A stretch of DNA of 64,000 nucleotides, from positions 3,780,074 through 3,844,073 of the forward strand of contig NZ_CP010029.1 in the NCBI RefSeq assembly GCF_001656035.1. The letters run 5' to 3'. The notes under the pieces are model-generated. The model did not search any database and was not told where the DNA came from. It saw nothing but the letters and a program-made list of their open reading frames with translations. Each line of letters opens with the position of its first letter. Positions within the stretch are counted from its first letter, which is position 1. This DNA comes from Yersinia entomophaga. GTDB taxonomy: Bacteria > Pseudomonadota > Gammaproteobacteria > Enterobacterales > Enterobacteriaceae. The translations under genes and the position numbers were made by a program. Positions 28,465 through 39,057 of this stretch are shown piece after piece.

Positions 28465-29661
28465 GTGCAAGAAAAACGAACATCTCATATTGGTTTGATC
28501 TTAATTCTGGGTTTGCTTTCCATGCTGATGCCGTTGGCCATCGATATGTACTTGCCCAGTATGCCGATTATCGCCAGAGAGTTTGGCGTGGAGGATGGTC
28601 GCGTACAAATGACGCTGAGCGCTTATGTGCTCGGGTTTGCTATTGGTCAAATGTTCTATGGCCCGATGGCAGACAGTATTGGCCGTAAGCCGGTTATCCT
28701 GTGGGGAACGGTAATTTTTGCTCTGGCAGGCGTAGCCTGCGCCATGGCGCAATCGGTAGAGCAACTGGTCAATATGCGCTTCCTGCACGGTTTATCCGCC
28801 GCTGCGGCCAGCGTCGTGATCAACGCATTGATGCGAGATATGTTCACGAAAGATGAATTCTCTAGAATGATGTCATTTGTGGTGTTGGTGATGACCATCG
28901 CGCCGCTATTGGCACCAATTATTGGTGGCGCTTTGCTGGTGTGGTTTAGCTGGCACGCCATTTTCTGGAGTATGGCCGGCGCAGCGCTGGTTGGTGCGGT
29001 GCTGGTAGCGTTCTTTATTAAAGAAACGCTACCGCGAGAACGGCGACAAAAGTTCCACCTTCGCACCACAATTGGCAACTTTGGTTCACTGTTCCGTCAT
29101 AAACGCGTACTGAGCTATATGCTGGCCAGCGGATTTTCCTTCGCCGGTATGTTCTCTTTCCTCAGCGCCGGGCCTTTTGTTTACATTGATCTTAACGGAG
29201 TGTCCCCGCAGAACTTCGGTTATTACTTTGCGCTGAATATTGTCTTTCTATTCCTGATGACGTTGATCAATAGCCGAAATGTGCGGCGCGTCGGAGCCAT
29301 TAAGATGTTCCGTTTCGGCCTGTTTGTGCAGTTGGTTATGGGCATCGGTTTAGTGGCCGTGTCAGCTTTGGGACTGGGATTCTGGGCGCTGGTGTTGTGC
29401 GTGGCAGCCTACGTGGGCTGTATCGCAATGATTACATCCAACGCCATGGCGGTCATTCTGGATGATTTCCCGCACATGGCAGGGACGGCTTCATCTCTGG
29501 CTGGCACCTTGCGTTTTGGTATCGGCGCGTTGGTCGGAACCATTTTGTCATTGGCTCCTTCCCGCAGTGCCTGGCCAATGGTTAGCTCAATGGCTTTCTG
29601 TATCATTGCGGCAGTATTCTTCTATCTGTACGCCAGTCGTCCGGGCAAAAAGGCGGCCTGA
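28465..29661 (+). CDS. bcr: Bcr/CflA family multidrug (bicyclomycin) efflux transporter
   Basis: The GTG at 28465, nine bases after AAGGAG, gives 398 residues; an in-frame TTG at 28447 overlaps this RBS and is rejected. Twelve predicted helices are present, with the MFS loop motif [13 protein letters not shown], the family motif [13 protein letters not shown], and [16 protein letters not shown] late in the protein. The protein exports bicyclomycin, sulfonamides and peptides in E. coli by proton antiport. Order rsuA-bcr-yejG is conserved. Confidence 0.93.
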   Translation: MQEKRTSHIGLILILGLLSMLMPLAIDMYLPSMPIIAREFGVEDGRVQMTLSAYVLGFAIGQMFYGPMADSIGRKPVILWGTVIFALAGVACAMAQSVEQLVNMRFLHGLSAAAASVVINALMRDMFTKDEFSRMMSFVVLVMTIAPLLAPIIGGALLVWFSWHAIFWSMAGAALVGAVLVAFFIKETLPRERRQKFHLRTTIGNFGSLFRHKRVLSYMLASGFSFAGMFSFLSAGPFVYIDLNGVSPQNFGYYFALNIVFLFLMTLINSRNVRRVGAIKMFRFGLFVQLVMGIGLVAVSALGLGFWALVLCVAAYVGCIAMITSNAMAVILDDFPHMAGTASSLAGTLRFGIGALVGTILSLAPSRSAWPMVSSMAFCIIAAVFFYLYASRPGKKAA

Positions 29662-29664
29662 TTT

Positions 29665-29708
29665 GGTTTATCACGCTGCCGGTTGTTTCGCCGGCAGCGT
29701 GATAAACC
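29665..29708. terminator. Perfect 18-bp hairpin after bcr
   Basis: GGTTTATCACGCTGCCGG pairs perfectly with its reverse complement at 29691-29708 around an 8-nt loop TTGTTTCG. It begins four bases after the bcr stop. It lacks a T run, so it may stabilise the mRNA 3' end or slow RNA polymerase rather than act as a classic terminator. Confidence 0.6.
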
Positions 29709-30355
29709 ACTTTACCTCAATGATTTTTCCCCGCTCGGCTTTCCCTTTTTTGTTCTTCTGCACCAAATATTTATTTTACTGATAACTTTATATATTCAAT
29801 CACCTTCTGAAATGACCCAATCAGAAATAAGGTGATATTAGTAAGCGCGCTTATTATCATGTTGATTACTTGTTAATGTTGGCTTGAAATAAGTTAAAAT
29901 AAGGAAAATAACATTTCGAAGAATATGCGGTTTTCGCGATTATTTTCCATGCATTAAATCCTCACTTAATAATATATTTATCAATGAGATGTCGGTGTTT
30001 TCTTCCTGGTTTTCGGCGGGGAGGTGTTCCTTATTTGTAAAATATTAACGAAAAGTAGGTAACCGACTTGCAAGAAAAATGGTTGAGAAGACATGCGGAA
30101 AGGTATACATATAACGAAAAAATGAGATCTAAATCTCAAACTCGCTTTTTGGGTTAGTGTAGGGAAGCGGGAAAGACGTCAGAAATGGCCAAATAAATAA
30201 CCTTGTTAGTGATAGGTTTATGTATTGTTATAAATTTACACTTTGATGAGGTTCTAATCAGGCATAATGGCGCTTTAGCGGCTATAACTTAGTTAGCATG
30301 TGACTTTGTTGTGCTTTTGTAATAGTTATTGTTAATTTTTTACTAGGAAAGACGC
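29709..30355. other. AT-rich intergenic region before yejG
   Basis: About 650 bases with no convincing coding frame on either strand. It includes a short inverted repeat TGAGAT/ATCTCA at 30123-30138. Otherwise I see nothing in it beyond the expected yejG promoter. Confidence 0.5.
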
Positions 30356-30700
30356 GTGAATAATATTCAACTTTCGGTGGTTCATCGCCTGCCGCAAAGT
30401 TACCGCTGGCTGTCAGGCTTTACCGGTGTCAAGGTTGAACCGATTCCGCTAGCGACGATAGATGAAAAGAACAACCTGATGGGGTTGAAATTACTGAGTC
30501 ATGACGGTAGCGCCGCCAGGCAGGTAATGCAGCGCCTGCACCTTTCGTTGCAAGAAATTCAGGTTGATTCTGCTATTGTCGAATGGGAAGGGGAGCCTTG
30601 CCTGTTTGTACACTGTCATGATGAAAGCGCCGCTATGTGCCGCTTGAAAAATGTCGGTGTTGCCATCGCAGAAAAAATGACAGCTCTCTATCCTTTCTAA
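30356..30700 (+). CDS. yejG: YejG family protein of unknown function
   Basis: The 114-residue product uses a GTG start with AGGAAAG upstream. It aligns by eye with E. coli YejG across its length: LSVVHRLPQSYRWLSGFTGVKVEPIP, then EGEPCLFVHCHDESAAMCRLKNVGVAIAE. No function is established. It is convergent with the yej ABC operon. Confidence 0.9.
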   Translation: MNNIQLSVVHRLPQSYRWLSGFTGVKVEPIPLATIDEKNNLMGLKLLSHDGSAARQVMQRLHLSLQEIQVDSAIVEWEGEPCLFVHCHDESAAMCRLKNVGVAIAEKMTALYPF

Positions 30701-30758
30701 TCCTCCGCGGCAGAACTGTCTCTGAGAAATTTTTGCATGCTCAAGGTTCCTGCGGCTT

Positions 30759-32348
30759 TTAATCGGCTAGTTGCAATAACTGTCGGGTATAAGGCTGCGC
30801 CGGTGCGGTGAGTACCCGTTGGCAATCCCCTTGTTCTATCACTTCTCCCTGTTTCAGTACGATCAGCTGGTGGCACAGTGATTTCACTACCTGCAAATCG
30901 TGGCTGATAAACAGATAGCTTAATTGATACCGTTGCTGAAGCGATTTGAGTAGCGCCAGAATCTGTGCCTGCACCGATTTATCCAGCGATGAGGTTGGTT
31001 CATCGAGAATCAATAGCTGAGGCTGCAATATCAGCGCTCTGGCAATGGCAATGCGTTGACGTTGCCCGCCGGAAAACTCAGTGGGATAGCGGTGGCGAGT
31101 GGTCGGGTCTAATCCCACTTCTTCCATGGCGGCAATCACACGCTGTTCCCGCTCGGCGGCGCTGAGCTTCTGATGAACCTCCAGCCCTTCAGCGATAATT
31201 TGCCAGACCGCCAGACGGGGATTGAGCGCCGAGTAAGGATCCTGAAATACCACCTGAATACGGCTGCGGAAAGGCAGCATCTGCTTGTTATTAAAGCTAT
31301 GTAGTGGTTGACCGTCGAAACAGATCTCCCCGCTGGACGGTAATAAACGCAGCAATGCCAGCCCAGTGGTGCTTTTTCCCGATCCTGACTCGCCGACCAA
31401 ACCGAGACTTTCCCCCGGACGTAAATCAAAGCTGATACCTTTCACCGCGTAGTGATGGCCAACCGTTCGACGCAGTAACCCTTTTTTGATAGGAAAACCT
31501 ACCTGAAGATTTTTGACGCGCAGCAGGGGCGCTGCCATCGGCGGTAGCGGTATTGGCTCGCCTTGAGGCTCGGCGTCGAGCAATTGCCGTGTGTATGGGT
31601 GCTGAGGGTGACTAAACAGCGTCTGGCGGTCACTCAGCTCCACTCTGCGCCCTTCGCGCATCACCGCCACGTTATCGGCCAGACGGCGCACGATATTCAG
31701 GTTATGAGTGATAAACAGCAAACTCATTCCCATTTCTTGCTTTAACTCTTTCAGCAAACTTAAAATCTGCGCCTGTACCGACACGTCGAGGGCGGTAGTG
31801 GGTTCATCAGCAATCAACAGCTTAGGCTGGGTGAGTACCGCCATAGCGATCATCACTCGTTGCTGTTCGCCCCCGGAAAGTTGATGAGGGAAATCTCCGA
31901 GCCGCCCTTTGGCATGGCGAATACCGACGCGATCCAGACAGCTGATAATCTCTGCACGCGCGCTTTCCCGCCCCATTCCGCGGTGGAGGGACAACACTTC
32001 CGCCAGCTGTTTTTCGATAGTATGCAGCGGATTCAGCGAGACCATGGGTTCCTGAAAAATCATAGCGATCTGGTTACCGCGAATTTTGCGCAGCGTATTT
32101 TCATCGGCATGGAGCAGCGATTGACCGGAAAATAGAATGTCTCCGCTCGGATAAACCACCGGCGGTGAAGGTAGTAAACGAAGTACCGACAGGGCGGTGA
32201 CGCTCTTGCCCGATCCGGATTCGCCGACCAGTGCCAGAGTTTCACCGGCTTCTACCTGCAGGGAAAGCTGGCTGACAACCTGACGTTCCTGTTGGTTCTG
32301 GCGGAAAGCAATACTGAGATCCTGAATATCCAGCAGAGGAGTCGCCAT
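30759..32348 (-). CDS. yejF: Peptide ABC transporter ATP-binding protein YejF (dual ATPase)
   Basis: From ATG 32348 the 529-residue protein carries two complete ABC domains. Each has GESGSGKS (Walker A) and a signature: LSGGEQQRV in the first and FSGGQRQRI in the second. Walker B segments LLIADEPTTALD and LLILDEPTSSLD follow. The frame is open 11 codons upstream, but that would overlap yejE. It energises the YejABEF importer, which takes up peptides and microcin C in E. coli. One base separates its start from the yejE stop. Confidence 0.95.
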   Translation of the reverse strand: MATPLLDIQDLSIAFRQNQQERQVVSQLSLQVEAGETLALVGESGSGKSVTALSVLRLLPSPPVVYPSGDILFSGQSLLHADENTLRKIRGNQIAMIFQEPMVSLNPLHTIEKQLAEVLSLHRGMGRESARAEIISCLDRVGIRHAKGRLGDFPHQLSGGEQQRVMIAMAVLTQPKLLIADEPTTALDVSVQAQILSLLKELKQEMGMSLLFITHNLNIVRRLADNVAVMREGRRVELSDRQTLFSHPQHPYTRQLLDAEPQGEPIPLPPMAAPLLRVKNLQVGFPIKKGLLRRTVGHHYAVKGISFDLRPGESLGLVGESGSGKSTTGLALLRLLPSSGEICFDGQPLHSFNNKQMLPFRSRIQVVFQDPYSALNPRLAVWQIIAEGLEVHQKLSAAEREQRVIAAMEEVGLDPTTRHRYPTEFSGGQRQRIAIARALILQPQLLILDEPTSSLDKSVQAQILALLKSLQQRYQLSYLFISHDLQVVKSLCHQLIVLKQGEVIEQGDCQRVLTAPAQPYTRQLLQLAD

Positions 32349-32349
32349 A

Positions 32350-33375
32350 TCAATACGCCTTACTTGGGTCGAAAGCGTCACGCACCGCTTCGCCGATGAA
32401 AATTAATAGGGAAAGCAGCATCGCCAACGCGATAAATGCGGTTAATCCTAACCAAGGGGCTTGCAGATTGTTTTTCCCTTCCAACAAGAGCCCTCCCAAC
32501 GATGGTGAGCCGATCGGCAGGCCAAATCCGAGAAAATCCAGTGAGGTTAGCGTGGTAATAGACCCACAAAGAATAAACGGCAGGAATGTCAGAGTTGCTA
32601 CCATCGCATTTGGTAGCATATGGCGCGACATAATCACCCGATCGCGCACGCCCATCGCGCGGGCTGCCCGAATATAATCGTAGTTGCGGGCACGTAAAAA
32701 CTCGGCGCGCACCACGCCAACCAGCGCCATCCAGCCGAATAAAACGGTAATCGCCAGCAGCCACCAGAAATTGGGTTGAATAATGCTGGACAGCAAAATC
32801 ACTAAAAATAACGTTGGCATACCTGACCAAACTTCAATAAATCGTTGCCCCCATAAATCGATTTTTCCACCGTAATAGCCCTGCACCGCCCCGACGCAAA
32901 TGCCTATCACGCTGGAAAATAGCGTCAGGGTTATGCCAAACAGCATGGAAATACGAAAGCCATAGATAACCTTAGCCAATACGTCACCGCCGTTGCTGTC
33001 CGTGCCTAATAAATTGTGGCGATCGGGCGGAGAAGGGAAGGGAACCTGCGTGGAGAAGTTTATGGTGTTATTACCAAAGCGAATCGGCGCCCATATTGCC
33101 CAGCCGTGGTCTTCGATACGGCCTATTACGTAAGGGTCTTGATAGTCGGCGGCGGTAGTTAGAATACCGCCAAAGGCGGTTTCATCGTAGTTCACCATAA
33201 AGGGCATATAGAGTTTGCCCTGATAGCTGACCAGCAGGGGCTTATCGTTAGCAATAAGTTCTGCGAATAAACTGATGATAAACAGCGTCAAAAAAATCCA
33301 CAGTGACCAATAACCGCGTCGGTTGTGTTTGAAACGCGCCCAACGGGCACGATTGATGGCGCTGAGTGGTTTCAT
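32350..33375 (-). CDS. yejE: Peptide ABC transporter permease YejE
   Basis: The 341-residue membrane protein has the DppC/OppC-type layout: one N-terminal helix, a periplasmic loop (about residues 55-130), then five helices with the EAA-like motif [22 protein letters not shown] that docks the ATPase. The ATG overlaps the yejB stop by four bases (ATGA), so translation is coupled. Confidence 0.95.
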   Translation of the reverse strand: MKPLSAINRARWARFKHNRRGYWSLWIFLTLFIISLFAELIANDKPLLVSYQGKLYMPFMVNYDETAFGGILTTAADYQDPYVIGRIEDHGWAIWAPIRFGNNTINFSTQVPFPSPPDRHNLLGTDSNGGDVLAKVIYGFRISMLFGITLTLFSSVIGICVGAVQGYYGGKIDLWGQRFIEVWSGMPTLFLVILLSSIIQPNFWWLLAITVLFGWMALVGVVRAEFLRARNYDYIRAARAMGVRDRVIMSRHMLPNAMVATLTFLPFILCGSITTLTSLDFLGFGLPIGSPSLGGLLLEGKNNLQAPWLGLTAFIALAMLLSLLIFIGEAVRDAFDPSKAY

Positions 33376-34469
33376 TGGCGGCCCTCGAAATCAATGCGTG
33401 GGTCAACCAGCGTGTACGTAATGTCACTGATAATATTCAGTAATAAGCCAATTAGCGTGAAAATATACAGAGTGCCAAACATGACCGGATAATCTCGTTG
33501 TAGCGTGGCGTCGTAGCCCAATAGGCCCAGACCATTCAGAGAAAACATCACTTCTATCAATAGTGAACCGGTGAAGAACATACTGATAAAGGTGGCGGGG
33601 AAACCGGCGATAACTAATAACATCGCATTGCGGAACACGTGACGATACAGAATTTTATCTTCGCTCAAACCTTTGGCGCGAGCGGTTACCACGTACTGCT
33701 TTCGAATTTCATCCAGAAAGGAATTCTTGGTCAACATGGTCAGAGTCGCAAAGCCGCCGATCACGGTAGCCAGCACCGGCAGTGTGATATGCCACAGATA
33801 ATCAGTAATCTTCCCGTACCAAGGTAGGGTATCAAAATTACTGGATACCAGGCCGCGCAGCGGGAACCAATCGAAATAACTACCGCCGGCAAATACCACG
33901 ATCAGCAAAATAGCGAACAGGAAGGAGGGAATGGCATAACCGATAATAATTAGCGTGCTGCTCCAAGTATCGAAGGCCGATCCGCTGCGCACCGCTTTTT
34001 TAATTCCCAACGGAATGGATACCAGGTAAATAATCAGGGTGCTCCATAACCCCAGGGTTATCGACACGGGCAGGCTGCTTTTTATCAACCCCATCACGGT
34101 TTCGCCGCGAAACAGGCTGTCGCCAAAATCAAAGCGGGCATAGCGCCAGAGCATATCGAAATAACGTTCATGCAGAGGCTTATCGAAACCGAAGCGCTGT
34201 TTAATTTCCGCTATGACTTCTGGGTCGAGTCCGCGTGAGCCGCGATATTGTCCTTCCCCTAATGGCCCGGCGTTCACGCCGACTTTCGCGCCGCCCAGAT
34301 TCCCGTCTGAAGCACTGTTCAAACCGCTGTGCTGGCCAAATTCGATATTAGCTATGGCCTGATCCACCGGCCCGCCGGGAGCGATTTGCACAATAAAGAA
34401 ATTGATAGTGATGATCGCCCACAGCGTTGGGATAACCAATAATAAACGACGTAATAAATAAGCGCCCAT
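33372..34469 (-). CDS. yejB: Peptide ABC transporter permease YejB
   Basis: The 365-residue DppB/OppB-type permease begins [34 protein letters not shown] in the family style. It carries the EAA loop [23 protein letters not shown] and partners YejE in the inner membrane. A longer periplasmic insert (about residues 45-95) is typical of YejB. It starts 10 bases after yejA. Confidence 0.95.
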   Translation of the reverse strand: MGAYLLRRLLLVIPTLWAIITINFFIVQIAPGGPVDQAIANIEFGQHSGLNSASDGNLGGAKVGVNAGPLGEGQYRGSRGLDPEVIAEIKQRFGFDKPLHERYFDMLWRYARFDFGDSLFRGETVMGLIKSSLPVSITLGLWSTLIIYLVSIPLGIKKAVRSGSAFDTWSSTLIIIGYAIPSFLFAILLIVVFAGGSYFDWFPLRGLVSSNFDTLPWYGKITDYLWHITLPVLATVIGGFATLTMLTKNSFLDEIRKQYVVTARAKGLSEDKILYRHVFRNAMLLVIAGFPATFISMFFTGSLLIEVMFSLNGLGLLGYDATLQRDYPVMFGTLYIFTLIGLLLNIISDITYTLVDPRIDFEGRQ

Positions 34470-34479
34470 ATGTTGCTCC

Positions 34480-36288
34480 TTAGCGCCGTTCAGCCGGCAA
34501 ATGAGCCGCTTTATTTACGTCGAACCACCAGCTATCAAAGCCCAGAGAATAGGTTGGGCGCACCGCAGGCATAGAGAATTTATCCCAATAAGCAAAACGG
34601 GTGTGATTGGAATACCACATAGGAATCATAAAGTTATTCCATGTCAGCACTCGATCCAGCGCGCGACCAAGGGAGAGTAGGGCCTCCGGTTGCCCCTGAT
34701 GGCTAATAATTTGCTGAATCAGAGAATCAATAGCCGGATCGCTGACGCCCGGACGGTTATACGTAGAATCAATATATTCTGAGCTCCAATATAGCCGCAG
34801 ATAAGTGCTTGGGTAAGTGAAGGCGGGATAAACCGCCGGGAGCATATCGAAATCGCGGCTGCGCAGGCGGCTAAGGTACTGTGAACTATCTACCTCGCGA
34901 ATATTCATGGTGATGCCCAAACGTTGCAGGTTATGTTTGAACGGCAGCACGTATTGGAAATTGCTGCCGCTGAGTAACAGCATTTCGAAGACAAAAGGTT
35001 GCCCCGTTTTGCTATTAATCAACCGCTGGTTTTTCACTTCCCAGCCGGCTTGCTGCAAGAGTTCGCGCGCTTTCAGCAGGTTATCCCGATCGTTGCCACT
35101 ACCGTCGCTGGAAGGTGGTTGATAGATTTTGCTGAAAACTTCGTCGGGTATCTTGCCTTTTAGCGGTGCTAGCCAGGCTAATTCCGCGCTATCGGGATAA
35201 CCGGTAGCCGCATAGTCGGTATTTTGGAAAAAACTGTTGGTGCGTTGGTAACTGTTGAAATAGAAAGCTTTATTCATCCAGTCGAAATCAAAGGCTAGGG
35301 TGAGCGCCTGACGTACGCGCCGATCGCTAAATAGCGGACGTTGGATATTAAAAGCCATCCAACGGGTATTTTGTGCCGATTTATCCTCTAAATCCTGCTT
35401 AATGATGTAGTTTTTGGCGAAATTGCTACCAACATACTGCGATGCCCAGCTTTTGGGCGACGTTTCTTCCCGCAGGTCAAAGGCACCGGATTTAAAGGCT
35501 TCCAGTGCGACTTTATCGTCTAAATAATAATCGTAACGGATGGAGTCAAAATTATACATTCCGCGATTGACGGGCAAATTGGCCGCCCAATAGTCGCGCA
35601 CTCGTTGATAGGTAATATATTGGCCAATGCGGTAATCGCCAATGCGGTAAGGGCCGCTGCCTAGCGGCGGCTTGCTTAACGGCTCTCCCAGTTTACGGTT
35701 CTGCCAGTCGTGCGCGGGTAAAACCGGCAGCCCCAACATACTCAGCAACTTATCTTTACCCGGCTCTGGGAACTCAATGCGCACCGTCAGGCGGGAAATG
35801 GCTTTAACCTTCACGTCTTTATAAGCGATGCGAAATTGAGGAACGCCTTCGGTCATTAACTTATTAAAGGTAAATTCGACGTCGTTGGCGGTAATAGGAA
35901 CATTGTCGTGGAAGCGAGCGTGAGGGTTGATATCAATTTCGACCCAGCGCATATCCGCAGGGTAGCGAGCAGATTCGGCAATCAGCGGATAATAGCTGCC
36001 GATTTCATCGTCAGAGCTGGTAAACAGGCTATCGTACAGGCGTTCAAAGCCAACCGCAGGCACGCCGCGTAGGGCAAAGCGGTTAAAGTTATCAAAGGTG
36101 CCAATGGCGGACAGCGTAATATTGCCGCCTTTGGGTGCCGCCGGATTAACATAATCAAAATGAGTGAAATCAGCGGAATATTTTGGCTCGCCCAAAATTG
36201 AGAATGCCACGCCTTCGTTTAGCGTTTCTGCATGCAATCCTAGACTGAAAGTAGCAAATATTAGTGCGGTGAATGCCCGTAATAGCAT
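34480..36288 (-). CDS. yejA: Peptide ABC transporter periplasmic binding protein YejA
   Basis: ATG 36288 begins a signal peptide ([20 protein letters not shown]); an in-frame TTG 24 bases upstream is not needed. The 602-residue protein is a large SBP family 5 solute-binding protein with conserved [22 protein letters not shown] [12 protein letters not shown], and [23 protein letters not shown]. It delivers peptides to YejBEF and heads the operon yejA-B-E-F. Confidence 0.95.
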   Translation of the reverse strand: MLLRAFTALIFATFSLGLHAETLNEGVAFSILGEPKYSADFTHFDYVNPAAPKGGNITLSAIGTFDNFNRFALRGVPAVGFERLYDSLFTSSDDEIGSYYPLIAESARYPADMRWVEIDINPHARFHDNVPITANDVEFTFNKLMTEGVPQFRIAYKDVKVKAISRLTVRIEFPEPGKDKLLSMLGLPVLPAHDWQNRKLGEPLSKPPLGSGPYRIGDYRIGQYITYQRVRDYWAANLPVNRGMYNFDSIRYDYYLDDKVALEAFKSGAFDLREETSPKSWASQYVGSNFAKNYIIKQDLEDKSAQNTRWMAFNIQRPLFSDRRVRQALTLAFDFDWMNKAFYFNSYQRTNSFFQNTDYAATGYPDSAELAWLAPLKGKIPDEVFSKIYQPPSSDGSGNDRDNLLKARELLQQAGWEVKNQRLINSKTGQPFVFEMLLLSGSNFQYVLPFKHNLQRLGITMNIREVDSSQYLSRLRSRDFDMLPAVYPAFTYPSTYLRLYWSSEYIDSTYNRPGVSDPAIDSLIQQIISHQGQPEALLSLGRALDRVLTWNNFMIPMWYSNHTRFAYWDKFSMPAVRPTYSLGFDSWWFDVNKAAHLPAERR

Positions 36289-36370
36289 GATAACGGTGAA
36301 CCCCTGCGACAAACCTACATAGCAACTGTTTCAAGTAAAACTACCAGCTGTCCGGGTACGAAGGCAAACA

Positions 36371-37936
36371 TTAAAGAAATTTGTTTTCATTACAAAACTT
36401 CAGCAATTTCTCCAGCGTTAACGGCCTGCTGAGTAAATAACCTTGCAGGAAGTGAACGCCGTGAGCAATCAGATATTGTGCCTGTTGCTCGGTCTCAATT
36501 CCTTCGGCCACGGTTTCAATTTTCAAATTCTTCGCCAGTATCAATACGGAGTCTAAAACGGGCGCGGTAAGGGTTTCAAATCCGATATTATTGATAAATG
36601 CCCGATCGATCTTAATATAGTCTAGCGTGAAGCGTTCCAGATAAATTAGCGCGCTGTGTCCGGTACCAAAATCATCTACGGCAATTTTCACGCCGTGCTC
36701 ACGCAGCCAGGCGAATTGGGAAATAGCTTGTTCTTCTTCTACCATCCCACGTTCGGTTATTTCAAATATAGGGTCGAAGGTATCTAAGGGTAACCGCGCT
36801 AACAAACTTAAAACATCCTCACGGAATGTCGGCTCACCTAAATGAAGTGGTGAAATATTAAACGCCAGTTTGGTGCCGGTGGGAATGGAACCAACCATTC
36901 TGGCCGCATCCGCAATAATTAAATCAAACAAATGCTGGGTTAGTTGTTGTATCAAACCCTGAGTTTCGACAACGGGAATAAACAAATCCGGCGGAATACG
37001 ACCCTCAGTCGGGTGCTCCCAACGCACCAGCGCTTCCAGCCCGGACATTTTACGGCTGGTTGCTTCGAATACCGGTTGATATTCGATAAAGAATTCACCG
37101 CGCTTCATACCGCGCAGAATCTCGGCCTCGGGGTTTTGGCGGTTGGACATAATGTAATAGGCAGAAATTCCGACAAAGGCGGCCAATAATAATCCGCCAA
37201 GTAAAATTATCCGAATATCACTGGCTGTGAAATTGACGCTATACAATAGTAACTTGATGGGATAACCCGGAATCTGGATCTCGCGAGAGGCTGTGTCGGG
37301 CAGTTGTTCAATTGGAATGACTTTGGCATTAAAGGTTGTCACGGCCTGGTTGCCAATAATAATCGCCATACCGTTGACGCCCTTATCATTAAAGTTAAGC
37401 AATAAATAAGGACGCAGGTTTAACTCTAAAGTTGTCAATACGCCGGTATTTCCGCGGCCAGGCTGACGTAGCCAAACGGCGACCGCCGGTTTATCTGGCA
37501 GAATAGGCGTACCCTGCTGAAGCTTGAAATCCAGAGTCTGGTATAAATTAAGTTTTGGGTAAATAGCGTTACTGCTGACATGCATTTCGCCGGTAGCCGA
37601 CGAGCAATAAGTGAAACCATTTCGTACCAGTAAGAATGTCCGCACGCCGTTCGTAAACGCTGCCTTATATTGCAGTGCAGGCTCCGCTAACTTGCAGGAT
37701 TTCTCCGTTAATGGAATCAGCTGAGACATGGTGGTGGTTAAGTCATTTAAGAAATGCGAGGAGTAAGCGACTATTTGCTCGCTCTGGGCAGATAATCTTT
37801 TCTCACTGTTACGATAAAGAAAAGACAGAGTAACGGTAACAAAACAAATAAAGAATATCAGAGAAATAGTGGCACTTTTTTTAATCAGGCGGCGCGGGGA
37901 TACAATATTGCGAAAGAACGCATTTTTTGAACCCAT
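36371..37936 (-). CDS. pdeN: Cyclic-di-GMP phosphodiesterase, CSS-EAL type (PdeN/Rtn)
   Basis: The 521-residue protein has an N-terminal membrane helix (about 20-41), a periplasmic CSS domain with Cys81 and C111-S-S, a second helix near 243-265, and a cytoplasmic EAL domain. Catalytic signatures are intact: EALVRWEHP, the Asn of FNISPLHL, the Glu of ITERG, DDFGTG, the Lys of IKIDRAFI and AEGIETEQQ, so hydrolysis of c-di-GMP is expected. In E. coli relatives, a reduced CSS cysteine pair activates and targets proteolysis. Its place between yejA and mepS matches pdeN (rtn). Confidence 0.93.
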   Translation of the reverse strand: MGSKNAFFRNIVSPRRLIKKSATISLIFFICFVTVTLSFLYRNSEKRLSAQSEQIVAYSSHFLNDLTTTMSQLIPLTEKSCKLAEPALQYKAAFTNGVRTFLLVRNGFTYCSSATGEMHVSSNAIYPKLNLYQTLDFKLQQGTPILPDKPAVAVWLRQPGRGNTGVLTTLELNLRPYLLLNFNDKGVNGMAIIIGNQAVTTFNAKVIPIEQLPDTASREIQIPGYPIKLLLYSVNFTASDIRIILLGGLLLAAFVGISAYYIMSNRQNPEAEILRGMKRGEFFIEYQPVFEATSRKMSGLEALVRWEHPTEGRIPPDLFIPVVETQGLIQQLTQHLFDLIIADAARMVGSIPTGTKLAFNISPLHLGEPTFREDVLSLLARLPLDTFDPIFEITERGMVEEEQAISQFAWLREHGVKIAVDDFGTGHSALIYLERFTLDYIKIDRAFINNIGFETLTAPVLDSVLILAKNLKIETVAEGIETEQQAQYLIAHGVHFLQGYLLSRPLTLEKLLKFCNENKFL

Positions 37937-38336
37937 GATAACGCGACTCCCTGACCCGATGAAAAAAGTAATTATAAGTATAAATATCTTAGCGGTGAAG
38001 CGCTACTGGTTTGGTATTAGCCTCGATGCTTCAGAGCTGATATTAGACTAATAAATAAAATTTAATATTTTAAACTGACTTAATGGCAAAAATGTATTAA
38101 ATAGACTTAATAATGTCTAACTTTAATTATTAATATGATTTTTACCTAAGCTAAGTTGGAACAATATGCTGCGGTTGGTTTAATCAACATCAAACAAGGA
38201 AACAGAGTAAGCCTTAGCTGTTTCTCGTCGGCGATTCTACAAGAGAATGAGGGATTGTGAACCCCATTGAGCAGAAAAAGGACGTTTCCTACAGCATAAG
38301 GGAACTAATCTGAAGGCGTTGCAGGTTCAACAGCAA
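37937..38336. other. Intergenic region upstream of pdeN and downstream of mepS
   Basis: About 400 AT-rich bases that should contain the pdeN promoter on the minus strand. No coding frame is convincing. Confidence 0.5.
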
Positions 38337-38363
38337 AAAACGCTGCGACAAGGGCAGCGTTTT
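38337..38363 (-). terminator. Terminator of mepS
   Basis: On the minus strand, stem AAAACGCTGC/GCAGCGTTTT with a 7-nt loop continues into a T run. It directly follows the 3' copy of the mepS inverted repeat, giving the mRNA an Hfq-type 3' end. Confidence 0.85.
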
Positions 38364-38364
38364 A

Positions 38365-38382
38365 TCACTTCGTTTGGCATTT
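38365..38382 (-). repeat. 3' UTR copy of an 18-bp inverted repeat around mepS
   Basis: TCACTTCGTTTGGCATTT on the plus strand is the exact reverse complement of 39040-39057. In the mepS mRNA this copy reads AAATGCCAAACGAAGTGA, between the stop codon and the terminator hairpin. Confidence 0.85.
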
Positions 38383-38407
38383 CTGAGCAAGCAGGGAACT
38401 GTCTCAA

Positions 38408-38992
38408 TTAGCTTTGCGTGCGGTTACTCAGTACGCGGCGGCCATCTTGATAACGCTTATTCCAGTAAGTATCGGTCAGGTTCGAAATTGTCACACCGAC
38501 ACTGGTCGAAGCGTGGACAAATTTATCGTTACCCAGATAAATACCTACATGGCGTCCTGTCGAACCTGCGCGGAACAGCACAAGATCACCGGGGCGCAGT
38601 TTTGTACGCTGGATTTTTTTACCAATATCCTGCTGCTCTGAGGTTGAGCGCGGTAAATCCATGCCAAATTGTTCGCGGAAAGTCAGTTGTACAAAAGCGG
38701 AACAATCAATACCGCGTTTGCTGCTGCCGCCTAAGCGATAGCGAACCCCTTTCCAACCTGCGTACTGTTCTAAAATCTTTGACTTGATGTCAACGTTGCG
38801 AACCATCGCTTCGAATTCATCCTGAGAGGCTTGCAGTAAAAGACCGTTTTTATCATTAACTGCACGCATCTCAGTTTGCGTATTTTGTAGATTCGAAGCG
38901 TTGTTCGAGCTACACGCGGATAACATGACCGCGGCAGCTACTGCAGGTATTAACCGCAGAATGTATCTCATAATAGGTTGAGACTTGACCAT
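38408..38992 (-). CDS. mepS: MepS (Spr) murein DD-endopeptidase lipoprotein
   Basis: The 194-residue NlpC/P60 enzyme has a lipobox LSAC (Cys27) and catalytic C97 (GIDCSAF), H148 (GRHVGIY) and H160 (FVHAST). It begins [16 protein letters not shown] like E. coli Spr. It cleaves D-Ala-mDAP crosslinks so that new glycan strands can be inserted, and in E. coli is degraded by NlpI-Prc. Its untranslated ends carry a perfect 18-nt complementarity, described separately. Confidence 0.96.
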   Translation of the reverse strand: MVKSQPIMRYILRLIPAVAAAVMLSACSSNNASNLQNTQTEMRAVNDKNGLLLQASQDEFEAMVRNVDIKSKILEQYAGWKGVRYRLGGSSKRGIDCSAFVQLTFREQFGMDLPRSTSEQQDIGKKIQRTKLRPGDLVLFRAGSTGRHVGIYLGNDKFVHASTSVGVTISNLTDTYWNKRYQDGRRVLSNRTQS

Positions 38993-39039
38993 TGTTATTG
39001 TTTTCCCTTGCTGTCCTTACGACGGATATCGCCACTAAA

Positions 39040-39057
39040 AAATGCCAAACGAAGTGA
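39040..39057 (-). repeat. 5' UTR copy of an 18-bp inverted repeat around mepS
   Basis: AAATGCCAAACGAAGTGA on the plus strand lies 48-65 bases upstream of the mepS ATG. If transcribed it reads TCACTTCGTTTGGCATTT in the mepS leader and is fully complementary to the 3' UTR copy. Confidence 0.85.
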
